A stretch of 64,000 bases of DNA from Pleodorina starrii. Lineage: Eukaryota > Chlorophyta > Chlorophyceae > Chlamydomonadales > Volvocaceae. Of the stretch, positions 45,063 to 57,000 are shown in pieces. The notes beneath the pieces are model-generated. The model was not told the DNA's origin and made no database searches. It saw nothing but the letters and a program-made list of their open reading frames with translations. The translations under genes were made by a program, and so were the position numbers. Positions within the stretch are counted from its first letter, which is position 1. Each line of letters begins with the position of its first letter. The stretch covers positions 3,410,001-3,474,000 of the forward strand of contig BRXU01000001.1 in assembly GCA_030267565.1 (NCBI GenBank), read 5' to 3'.

Positions 45063-48000
45063 TCAGTCCGACAGCTGCGTCAGCAGCGCCACACCGCGCA
45101 TGATCCAGTGGCTGGGGGGCATGTCGGTCGGCAACTTCACAAACATGACAAAGTTGGTGCTGTGGCCGGTGGTGGCCAGCACGCCGCGCCGGTCGGCGGT
45201 GCGGTACAGAGGACAGTCGTAATGCGGGTAGTCGTGGCGCTGCTCGGCGGGCCGCGGCCGGAGCCACATGACCGGCGCCGGCACGAACAGCACCTTGGGC
45301 TGGCTCTCCGCCAGGCGCTGCGCCGCCGCACTCCAGCCGCAGCCCTCCAGGAACATGCCGTGCACGTAGACGCCCTCCGACGGCGGCTGACGGTGCGCGG
45401 CCGGGTCCAGGCCCAGCGTCTCGAAGCCGAAGCCGACGGTGTCGATGGGCGCGTGGCGCTTGCGCGCGTAGTTCTGGAGCGAGGCGGTCAGGAAGGACTG
45501 AACGAAGAAGAAGCCGGGCAGCCAGAAGCTGGGCGGCGGGCCGTTGGCGGCCCAGGAGGAGAACATGTCCAGCCGTGCGTAGAGGTCATCCAGGTAGGAG
45601 CCCAGCGGCTTGAGGGAGGGGTAGGAGCGCCGCTTCCACAGCTCCGGAACCTGGTTGATGGCGATGGAACTGAAGGCCGCCTCCAGTTCCGAAGACATCA
45701 CCAGCAGGCCCTGGATCGCCAGCCGGATGTTGGCCAGGCTGTCGTGCAGCACCGCGAGCAACTTGTTGAAGCGGCTGGCCTCCTGAACCAGCACCGTGTT
45801 CATGCTCTCCTCGTACTTGACCGGCCAGCGCCGCTGGATCGCCTCCACGTCAAACTCCGGCGGCAGCCGCGCCAGGCACTCCGCCACCACCGCAGCCACG
45901 CGCTCCTCGGCGGAGGAACCGCCGCCGCCACCGGCGCCGCCGCCGGCGGCGCCGGTCATGGCGAGCAGCGACGCGAACATGGCCGCGGTGTCGTTCTGGT
46001 CCTTGGCGATGTCTGCGTTTTCGTGGAGGCCGAAGGCCTCAGGCAGCGGGATGATGGGCAGGGTGTCGATATAGGCGAGGTAGGAGGCGCGGTCGCCCTC
46101 GGCCGGCGCGTAGTAGAGGCCGGAGGAGGAGAGCTTGTAGTTCTCGTTGGCGATGATGTCGGGGCAGTAGCAGCGTTCCAGCACGGTGTTGAGCAGCAGG
46201 CGGTCCTTGTCGTCCGTCACGCGGCCGCCGTAGTTGCACTCGCCCGTCACGTAGCGCAGCGCCGCAAAGGGCGGCGACGCGCCGGGCGGCGCCTCGTCCA
46301 GGAACATCTTGAGCTGGCGCACGCTGATGCGCTGGTCGCCGTCGTCGAAGCCTGTGGGCATATCGCATATGTGCACGTTGGTCCTCAAATAAGTTTTGAT
46401 TTTTTTTCGTGTTGCAAAGGCACGAGCGATAATAATACAGATGCGGACGGTGGACGCAACCCGTGTCAGCAGGAAGAAGGAAGGAGCCGCGGGTTGATGT
46501 ATGGCGGCTGTCAGGGCGGTGTACAGTGGGCGGCCACCACCCCAAGCCTCCCAAAACCCCGCTCCCCTTCCTCTTGCTTGCTGACCCAAAACCCTAAAAC
46601 CCTAAAACTCCTTCCTCCAGCTCGCTGACACGCTCGCTCGCGCCGAGGCCCCGACAACAGCCCCGCGGCCAGACCCCTCTGCACCGGCACCGTGCACTCT
46701 CACCGTAAGGTATGTTCCAGCCCAGCGGCCCGAACTTGCGCCGCTCCTGCACCAGCGCGTGGAAGAACACCAGCCCGAACAGCAGCTTCTTGAAGGGGCC
46801 CGGCTTGGCGCACGCCTCGAAGAACTCCTTGTCCTGGCAGATGGGCTCGATCATGAGCGAGCGGCGCATGTTGGCCTTGATGCCCTTGGGCGGCTCGTTG
46901 GTCATCTTGACGCCGTTCTGCAGGATGTTGACCGGGAACTTGGGGGAGGGGTAGGAGGTCATCCACAGCCGGAACTCCGAGTGGGTGGCGCCGTCGGCCT
47001 GTGGGGGGGAGGGAGGGATGAAGAGATGGAGGACACGATGGAGAGAGGGCGTCAGAGGGCGAGGGGCGTGGAGAGAGCAGGGGATCAACAACCAGGGGAT
47101 CCGGCCCGGCCCGGCCCGGCCCGGCCCGGCCCGGCCAAGGGCTTCGGGGCGCCAGGAAAGGCCCCTCACAGGCGCCGACCTGCACCACCCACTTACACAC
47201 CCACACTAACGCCTTCCTACAAATTCCTCCAGCCAACCGACAAACCAACAGACCAACCAACAAACCAACCGACCTGCAGCTCCTCGCAGATTCGGTCCAG
47301 GGTGGGCATCCAGGACGGCGCCAGGTGGCAGTTCTGCAGCACCACCCAGCACCCCGACTTGGCACCCTCCGCAATCATGGCCGAGGCCTTGGGCCCCTGG
47401 CCCTGCCCCAGCGAGATGGCCATCAGCCGGCTGGCCATGTTGCGCTCGCCGGCAAACTGCAGCAGCGCCGCCGTGGGGTCCGACCCAGGGGACAACACAA
47501 AGATGAGCGGCGTGGTCGGCGCCGAGTCAGCGTAGCAGGCCGCCAGGTCAAACGGCGGCGGCTCCACGTACTTCTTGCCGAGCGTGGCCTCCACGAAGTC
47601 CTGCACCGCCGGCACGACCTTGTCGGGGCGCACGCAGCGCACGATGAGCAGCTTGCGGAAGGTGTCGAGGGAGTTGTACAGCCCGGGCAGCGTGGTGCGG
47701 TGCGGCTCGGAGGAGTCATAGAGCGGCCGCCAGGCGTCGGGGTCGGCGGCGAAGGCGTCGGTGAGGCCCATGAAGGTGGGCAGTCGGTCCAGGCGGCACA
47801 GCTCGCGCCAGCCGCGGTCAACGAGCCAGGCGGGCGCGGGGTTGGGGCGCGCCTCGCCGCCGGCGCCGCCCAGGCCGCCGGTGAGCAGGAACATGTACTC
47901 GTCGGGGTCGACGCGGCCCTTGGTCTCCAGGATGCGAGTGCACAGCAGGAAGGCGAAGAGCAGCTTGTCCTTCTCGAACAGGGACCTGGGGAGGGCGGGA

Positions 48001-51000
48001 GGGAGGGAGGGAGATGGGGACAGGGCGGGAACGGGGAGGTGACAAAAAGACAGAGCGCAAGGAAGGAACGGAGGCGAGCGGGGAGGGAGCAGGGAGGCGG
48101 GATGGAGGGGAGACAGCGCACAGGTTGGTCCGTGGAAGCTGGGGGAAGGGAAAATCAAGGTACCGGTATGACCGTTATGACGTATTGATCGATGCGCCCG
48201 CATGTGGCACGGCGTGGTGTTGTTGTGACCCACAGGGGTCGGGGCCTCAGAGGTCAGCGACTGCCTCTCTACAGTGCGTGTGCGTGTGTGTGCCGCACCT
48301 GCAGACGTTGCGGTAGAGCGAGTAGGTGAAGTGGTCGTAGATGTTCTCCAGCCGCTGGCTCAGCACCGGACTCGGCTGCAGGGAGTGGCCCGGGTGCGCA
48401 GCGCAGGAGCAGCGGTTAGCGGTTAGCGGGAAGCAACGGAAGGGGCATTCAAAGGATGGTAAGCCATTACCTCTTCCCTTCCATCACCCCCATTGCCCCT
48501 AACCTCCATTGCCCCAAAGCCCCTCCCGACCCCTCACCTCCGCCGCGTGCATTGACGCCACAAACAAGTTGACGAACCAGGGCAGCGAGTACTGGTACAT
48601 GGGGTCGATGGCGGCCAGGTCGGAGATGCAGAAGAACAGGATGGAGGTGTAGTCGCCGCAGGGCTTGTAGCCGGTGCGCGCCGTGTCGATCTCGCGCTCC
48701 GTGATCTCCGCGGCGCGCTGCTTCTGCTGGATCTCGTTGCCCAGCGTCTTGGCCTGCGGTGTCGCATCGCGTCGCGCCGCATCGCGTCGTCAGTTCGTCA
48801 GTCCGTCAGTTCGTCACGCGACGCGGCGTGTTACAAAGGCGGTGCAACACGTGGCCGCAGCTTGAAGTGCACGTAAAGGAGACATTACGAGTAGAACACA
48901 GGCCTTCCCCACACGCCTGTGGTATCGGCACTGGCAGAGCCACAGATACCGGGCACATCCTCCCCCTCCACTTCCTATCGCAACCGCGTACATCCTCCCT
49001 CCACTTCCATTCCCACTCCCACTCGCCGCACCTGCACCCCCACTCCGCCGCCCCCACCCCTGCACCCCACCCCACCCCACCCCAACCCCCCGCGTTGCGT
49101 TCCCTTGCCCCGGGCCGTTTTAATTACCCCACTCCAACCCATCCCACCCCACCTGCGTGATGATGGAGATGGCGGTCTCGTCCTCCAGGATGTTGCCCGT
49201 TGAGTTGGACAGCACCTCCAGGATGCGGTCCTCGATCTCCGCCAGCCGCCGCGTGTTCTCGGCGCCCTGCAGCACCAGCTGCGCCTTCTGCTCCTCCAGG
49301 TCGGGCCGCTCCGTGGCCACCGCCACACCCAGCAGCTGGTCCGCCAGGCCGGCGGGCGTGATCATGAAGTTGAGCAGCGTCACCTTGACGGCCACCTCGG
49401 GCAGGTAGTGCGGGTTCCGGAGCTTGGTGGTGATGTAGAACCTGAGCGGGAGTGAGAGCGGGAGCGGGAGGCGGAGGAGGAGCAGGCGTGGATGTTGTGG
49501 CGGCGGAGGTGCAGGAGGCGCGAGGGACGGCGGATGGAATGGAATGAGACGCCGGCGGTGCCGCCGCTCGTGGGCAGCTGAGAGCGTTACCCACTCAGAG
49601 TTCAGCCAGCCAGTTAACCCCACCTGAAGTCTGCGCTGTACTCGATGGTGGCGTCCCCCAGTCGGATGCACGTGACGCCCATGGACTTGAAGGTCTGCTT
49701 GAGCAGCAGCGGCTCCAGGGAGGGGTCCAGCTCCTCACCCACGTTCTCCAGCAGCACCGGCAGTCCGAACTGGATGGCGTTCTCGAGCACGCGCAGGTAC
49801 TCGCCGCCTTCCGACAGCTTAATCACCTGAGGACCGCGCAGCGCAGCGAAGGATAGGGCGGGACAGGACATAGGACAGGAGCATAGGACAGGACAGGACA
49901 GGACCGGGCAGGACAGGGCAAGGCAGGAAAGGGCAGGACAGGACAGCGCTGTTGACAGGTGGTGGTCCATGCGGCCATGGAGTAAAAACAGGCACAGAGA
50001 GAGGCGAGGCGAGAGGCGGGGCGCGGGGAGCGAGGCGAGAGACGGCAGCACGGCACCCACCTGCAGCTTGCGCTCCTTCTCCAGGTTCTTGACCCACTTG
50101 TTGGCCTGGCCCTGCGGGTCGATCATCAGCGGCCAGCGCCTCGCGTGCGCCACAATGATACCGTTCTCGATGGAGAACGAGTCGTTGGGCAGACCCGCGA
50201 TCAGCCACTCGCGCGTGCGGACCGGGTCGCCCAACGCCGCCGCCAGGCTGAAGCGCGGCGTGTGGGGGATGCCCGCGGAGCTGCGGTGACGGAGAGCAGG
50301 GAGCGGGGCAGCGATCGGGAGGGCGGCGTGGCGCGGTGAGGTGAGGTCAGGCGAAGCTGAGGCAGCGGCTGCGAGGAAGCCCCTTTTGCCAGGCGGCAGC
50401 AGCAACACCCCCACACCGAGGCTGCAGCAACCCGCATCGCCTTGCGCTGTTTAATATCTTATAATCATCCAGGCAGCAGCAACATACCGACTCGCGGATA
50501 CCCACTCGCGGATACCCTAAACCCTAACATATCGACTCGCGGGTGCGTCCCTGCAGCTGCTCCTCCTCCTCCTCCTCAGCGGACCCCCATGGGCAGGACA
50601 GCTTCGCGACATCCCTCCTGACCCTCCTGACCCTTTACCCTTCACACGGGGGCCGCGTGGCTCACCGGACCATCTCCACAAAGCTCTCGATGATGGTCTG
50701 CCGGAACGACGCCGTGAACGCCCCGCAGTAGGCGATGATGCCGGCCGCCACCAGCATGTCGCCCGTCAGAGCCACCGCAGCGTCCTTGAGCGCCTCAGCC
50801 GACTCAGTCCAGCGAACCTTCTCGCCGCCCAGACCGCCGATCAGCTTCTCGGCGCGCTCCAGCTTGACGCTGCGCCATTAACAAAGGGACGAGAGCAGGG
50901 TGAGGAGAGGGGTGGAGAGGGATAGGGCGAGGCGAGCGGAGGACGCGGCGTCTTTACAGGAGGCTTAGCTTTTTCCGGTTGGCGAGGGAAGCGAGGCTCT

Positions 51001-54000
51001 CCATTGCCGAGCGCGGTTCAACGAGCAGCCCTGGCCCGCCCGTCCACGGTTCACGGCCCACGGCCCACAGTCCACGCGCGATTCACGCGCGCGTGCTCAC
51101 CTGCACAGCGCCACCTCCTGCTCCAGTCGCTCCTTCTTCTTGGTGTTGGTGCGCAGGTCGCTCTCCATGGCCGCCAGCTTGGCCCGCAGGTCCGCTAGCT
51201 CCTGCTGCTTGGCGCGCAGACCCACCATCACCTCCTCGTACTGCGCCTCAGCTTCCGCCAACTTGGCCTTCTTGGGCGCCACCACCTTGGCCACCTTGTC
51301 GTAGCTGCTCATGGCGTGAACCCACTTGCACATGCCCTCCGCGGCGGGGCTGGCGTTGCGCGCGGCGGCGGGCGTGAAGGCGTCGTTCTTTATGAAGCGC
51401 TCGCGGATCTCGGCGATGATGCGCGGCGGGATGTTGTCCTTGTCGTACAGCTTGAGCCGCTGCAGGAAGTCCTTGTCGTTCATGAGGCCCACGGACGGCT
51501 TCCAGTAGTCCAGCACCATCTTGCCGCTCTCGTCCTTGACCTTGGCGGGCTTGACGTCCAGGATCACGCAGACGGCCTGCAGAGGGGGGTTGGGGGTTGG
51601 GATGGGGGCGCAAAAGCAGCAGGGCGGCAACAGAGAATGATACCGCAGGGAGGCGGAAGGCTGGACATGCCAAAGGCAAGGCAAGGTAACTTAGGTAAGG
51701 CAGGGATGGAAGCAGGGCGGAAGGGTAGGGTAGGGAGCAAGGACTGAAGAATCTGGGCAGAGGGACGTGCTGATCGGGGCGTTACGGAATGTGAGTGTGG
51801 GTACCCCGGGACCGGATGGTGGGAAAACAAATGGGAGGACAGACAGCATGGACTGGGAAGCGCGGCTGTGCCCAGAAGGGGGAGGGCAAAGGCCGGCATC
51901 CGCACTGAGGCGGTGAGGGCGGTGAGGGCGGTAGCGCGCAGCCCCCCCGGAGCCCGCGCACCTCCAGCACAAGCTTGATGATGTTGGGCGGGTTGCCCAG
52001 CTTCTTGATGTAGTTGATGTCCTTCTCATCAATGGTGTCCAGCGCAGCAAGCGCCTCGTTCAGAATGGGGAGGGCCTGCGGGGGAGGGGAAGGAGGGGGG
52101 CCGCCGGGGAGCGGGCCCAGGTTGGTGTGAGCTGTGAAGTGGCCACCAGTTGAGGCGGGACCGACTGTGTTGGCGGGCGCGGCGCGGAGCGGTGCGCGGC
52201 GTCCGGCGCAGGTGGTCAAGCGGGAGCCTTGCTTTTGACAGAAAAACGCGGGCGGCATTGAATCTGGATCTGGCCTGGTATCTGGATCGAAACAGCGCGA
52301 AGGACACGGCCGCGGTGGTGTTTCCAGTCTTGTTGAGGGAGGGGCCTGCATGAGGCAATGCGTTACGCCGACGAGTGACGGACTCCGACGGTAAACCCAG
52401 CCCAGTGTCCATCCCTTGGCCTCCAGGGATGCCCCCCGAGGCCCCGCAGGGGCTCCCGCCCACCTCCACCCTCCCGCTCCCCCTTTCCCGCCCCCTGCTC
52501 CTCGCCTCACGCTCCCCCTGCTCCTCATCTTCATTCCCGCCTCCTCAGTCCTCACCTCCGCCAGGTCTGCCTCGCACTCATCCTTGATGGCCTTCGCCGC
52601 GTCGGCCTTGCCCTGCGCCTTGGCCTCCTCGCCCTTGACGATGGCGGCCTGCAAAAGATAACGGCGGGGGCTCGTCTCTGTGTCACGCCTCTCCACCAAA
52701 AGGCACCCACCGCCAGGCGCTCGTCCTGATGTGCCCCCCCCCGTTCACGGGCTCCGGCCTATACGTGGATACCCCCCCATGACCCGCCCTCGCATGATCC
52801 GGCCCCGCGGTCGCACCTTGGGCTCCACCACGTCGGCCTTCTCTCGCGCAATGACGCCCATGAGGCTCTCCACCTCCGCCACCGTGCGCACCAGCTGCGG
52901 CTGCAGCGCCTGCAGCTCCGCCTGCATGCCCGCCACCTGCTCCGCGCTGCTCTCCAGCTTCTGGAGACCCACGCTGTAGCGAGAGTGCGCCTTGCGGTTG
53001 GCGGCGCGCTTCGAGTCCAGCAGCGTCCTGCGCGAGAGTTCGGGCAGGTCCGGGGCAGGGGTCGGGGCAGGGGTGAGCGAGACGGATTAGGGGGTGGACA
53101 GACAGCCTGGTGAGAGGGCGTCACGTCACTTCACATGACATCACGCCACTTCACAGCACTTCGTGCCACATCGGGCAGCGTCATACCATATTCACGTCAC
53201 ATCGTGGTGTCACATCATGTCGCAGCGGTGGTGGTGGTGGTGGTGGCCATTCGTCACAACACACAAACAACGGCGGCGCGCCCGCCCTTTCGCCCCCACA
53301 GCGCACCCACCTGAATGTGTTGATGAGCTCCAGGTATGATGTGGGCGTCACGTAGTTGTGGCGGCCCAGCTGCACCTTGAAGTCCTCGCTGGCGGTGCGG
53401 ATCTTGGAGTGGAAGGCCTGGCACAGCTGCACCAGTTGGCTGCGGGTGGACTCGTCCAGCTCCATCTCGCGGAGGAACTTGAAGGCGACCGCCTCCAGCG
53501 CGTCGCGCGGCCACGTGCGGAACCTGGGAGCGGCGCGGTGGGAGGGGAGGAAAGGTCGTGGAGGCGGGAGGGGCTCCGTTAGTACCGCTCGTAAGTGGGA
53601 GAGGAGAAACGAGTGGCGCGTGGTCAAGTGCAATGACGGACATGCAGGCTGGCAGACCTTTATTATTATTTTATTTTTTATTAACTTACAATATTAATTA
53701 TTTATAAACTTACAATTCTTTTATAATTGTCATATTCACTATTATTTTATAAATATAAATATAAATAATAATTTATAATATTATTTAAGTGACGATAATA
53801 TTATTTTGAACAATTTTAGGGTAGGCAGGGTAGGCTCTGCCCCGCTCCCCCTCCCCCCCCCAGGTGGTCTCACCAATCGATGGTGCAGCAGTTGACGATG
53901 GAGGGGTTGGCGCGCAGGCGCTCACGGAAGGCGTCGCCGATGGGGCTGAAGCACAGCACCACGTGCAGGTTGCGGCGGCAGGTCTCCACGAAGTAGCCCC

Positions 54001-57000
54001 ACAGCTCCAAGGGGGTCTCCAGACCGCGCTTGGCGGCGCGGGGCCGGACAGCCTCCATGATCTGAGGCCCGAGACGCGACGCGGAAGGGGGGGCGGGGGG
54101 CAAGGTAGGGCAGGGTGGGGATAAGCACACGCTTCAGCATCTCGTCGGGGATACAGCCGTTCAGCCCACAGTTGCTGCCGTAGGCTGGTGATGGCGGGTA
54201 AGGCAGCCAACCAGAAGCAACGCCAAACAGGGGCACACATACACACCCCTAGCCCCTACGCACCTGCATTCGCTCATCCTGCGGGAACATGTTGGGCACC
54301 TCCCCGCTGTTGAGGATGTTGTTGATGTCCTCCAGGAACGACTCGTCCTTGATCTGGGTGTCGCTGAACAGAAACACCACCGACTTCATCTCCGCGCCGG
54401 CGCGACGCAGCACCTGCACGCCGCACAGCGCAGCACAGCGCCCAAAGTGACCTCCACTGTTGTCACCATCACACGTCCGACCCAGCATGCCGAGCGCCAG
54501 GCCGAGCCGGGTCGGGATGGGAGGTCCCGGCGCGGCATTCTTTTGCCACAGTGCGTTTGTATGGCCGACCTGCTGCACTGACCCGACTGCCCAGCGTGCC
54601 GAGCGCGGGGCCCTGCGGGCCGGCCCTTGTCTTCCCGCACCACCCCCCTCCACCTGCCCCGCCCCGTCCCGGCATCGCGCCGGTTCGCACCTTCTTGAGG
54701 TCCTCCCGCCACTCGGTGCGGCCGTAGCTCTTTGCGATCTCCACCTGCAGCACCTCCATGCCGCAGATGAAGCCCGCCAACCGGGTCAGGCTCTGACGCC
54801 CGCTGCCGCCCACGCCCACCAGCAACATGTTGCCGCCTGCAGAGAAAGGGAGAGGGAGTGGCGAGGGGATGGCAGCACCAGCAGCAGCAGCCCAGGGGTC
54901 GTGCTGGTCAACGACGTGCCGTGTCCCGTCGCGACGGCGCAAGACGACCAACAATTCACAGCCAACCGGTCGACCCAGCTGGCATACCGTACACCCGGTC
55001 TGCGATGTGCAAAGCGGAGAGATATGCAAAGCGACGCGGGCAGGGTGCCGGAAGCGCTGTGCCAGCCGTTCTGTGGTTGTGTGGACGGGACGGGGGGGGG
55101 GGTGCGGGCCGCGCACACGGCAGGCCCCACCGCAGCTCCTCGCAGGATCAGGAGCCGGAGCCGGCCCCGGCCCCGGGCGGCTGGCGGCTGGCGGCTGGCT
55201 GCTGGCGCACCTGGCTGCTTGAGCAGGCGGCAGATGCGCGAGATGTGCTCCACCGCAAACAGGAACATGGCCAGGTTCATGGGGCGCTTGGAGGTGCCGT
55301 TGTGGTCCGCCAGGTACTCCTCCATGGTCGTCACCAGCGTGGCCTGAGACAAGCCGGGCAGGGCAGGGCAGGGCAGGGCATATACCGCACATGGACATGA
55401 CGCGCACTGCATCACAAATGCACCGCATCACAACGTACTGCGCTGCATAATCTCATAAAGTCATAATTGCAGCGCACATCAGACTGCGTGTCCACACAGG
55501 GCAGGCCAGACAGTGGTCCCCAGGTTAAAGCGTGCGGCGCCGCACGAACAACATCTCGCACGCAGCGTTACACGCACGATAGGTAACAGCCGCGGCAGGG
55601 CGCGCGGCGGAGAACGGCACCGGCAGGCGGGCAGGCAACACCGTGTCTCTGGCTGGTCAGGCCAGTAAGACTGGCCGGGCGAGGGAACCGGCAGGCAAGG
55701 GGCGCTCACCGCGGGGTGCCGCCGCACACAGCGCACACTCACCACGTCCGGCACCTCGGCGTACTTGCGCAGCGACGGTTCCGGCTCGTTGCTGTCCGCG
55801 TAGTCGCCGAAGAAGCAGCGCCGCATGTCCTGCACGTGCCGGTTGTGTGGGCGGGCGGACGGGTGGGTGGACAGATGCAACGTGGGTGCAAGGTCGGTGA
55901 CATCTGCCTCTGTCCAGCCGCATGTGCGCGCTGGCGCGCGTGTGCGTGCTGTGCGTGCGGGCCCCTCCCCGCCCGACCCAGCCGATCAGCCGCCCATGCA
56001 GTCACGCACCTCGTGTGTGATCGGCCGGCCGCTCTTCCTTTCCTCCTCCGACAGCAGCCCCTCCATCAGGGTGTCGAAGCCCACGTCCAAGTGGCAGGTA
56101 ACCGTGGTCTTCACCTGCGGGCCCAGACCAGGACAGGGGGAGGGCGGGGCGCGGGGCGCGAGGACCGGGATGGGTTGCAGGAGAACACTACGCACTGGTG
56201 TACAGCGCTGCCGGGCACGTGCGGGGGTCAGCGCCACAGGGACGCGGGAGACGCCGCTGCGCGGAGCCCAGTCATGTGGCGCTTCATGTGTCGCTCCGGC
56301 GCAAAATCGGCAAGCAATTTGAGATGGCGTGGCTGTGCACCAAATTTGAGCGGCGGTCAACGTGCCTCTTCTTCCACGTGCCCTCCTTTCTGCACCCACT
56401 GACCCACGGACCCGCGAACCGGACCGCCCCCCTGCCTACGTGCCTCTCCCTCCCCGGCATCTCTGCACCCACTGCCCACTACCCACTGCCCACTGTCCAC
56501 CCACCTGGTCGATGAGCCACTCCCGGTCCACGTCGTCCACCAATCGGTCGTAGAAGACCCGGAACACCTCGTGCACCCACAGCCGGCGGTACAGCAGCGC
56601 GGCCTGCTGCACCGCCGGGATGGCGTCGTCCAGCGAGTCGGAGGGCTTGGGCAGGCTGTCCCGGGGGAGCATCATCACGCCCTGGTGCCGGGTTGGGGGG
56701 AGGGGGAGGGGGAGGGAGGCCCGCCAAGGTTGAGAGGGGGAGGCGGAGCGTTAGGGGGCACGGGAAAGGACTAGCCGGCGGCGGTGACGGCGGCAGGGAC
56801 AAACGCGGGACACGGGACACGCGGGAGCTGCCCCCGCCCTCCAGCCGCGCCATCACGTGACGGGCTCAGGGGAGCCGTCAACCCTCCCGTCATGCATCGT
56901 GCTTTCAAGACAAAGAGAGGCTTCCGATGACACCGCAAGATGCCACCGGATCCGTGTGCTCAAACGCATGCGTCCTGCCCGATCCTGCCCGCTCCTGTCC

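Larger units (their letters stand above)
45063..50280 (-). other. Dynein AAA5-AAA6 and C-terminal domain (exons 26-33)
   Basis: Starts at [15 protein letters not shown], includes [51 protein letters not shown] and [13 protein letters not shown], and ends with the usual C-terminus ([30 protein letters not shown]). A Gly/Ala loop of about 15 residues ([13 protein letters not shown]) is inserted near 45905-45960. Confidence 0.9.

Noticed and set aside
44490..46628. 712-codon plus-strand open frame
   Set aside because: It lies antisense to the last dynein exon, whose minus-strand product is strongly conserved; the frame is open because of high GC and codon bias.
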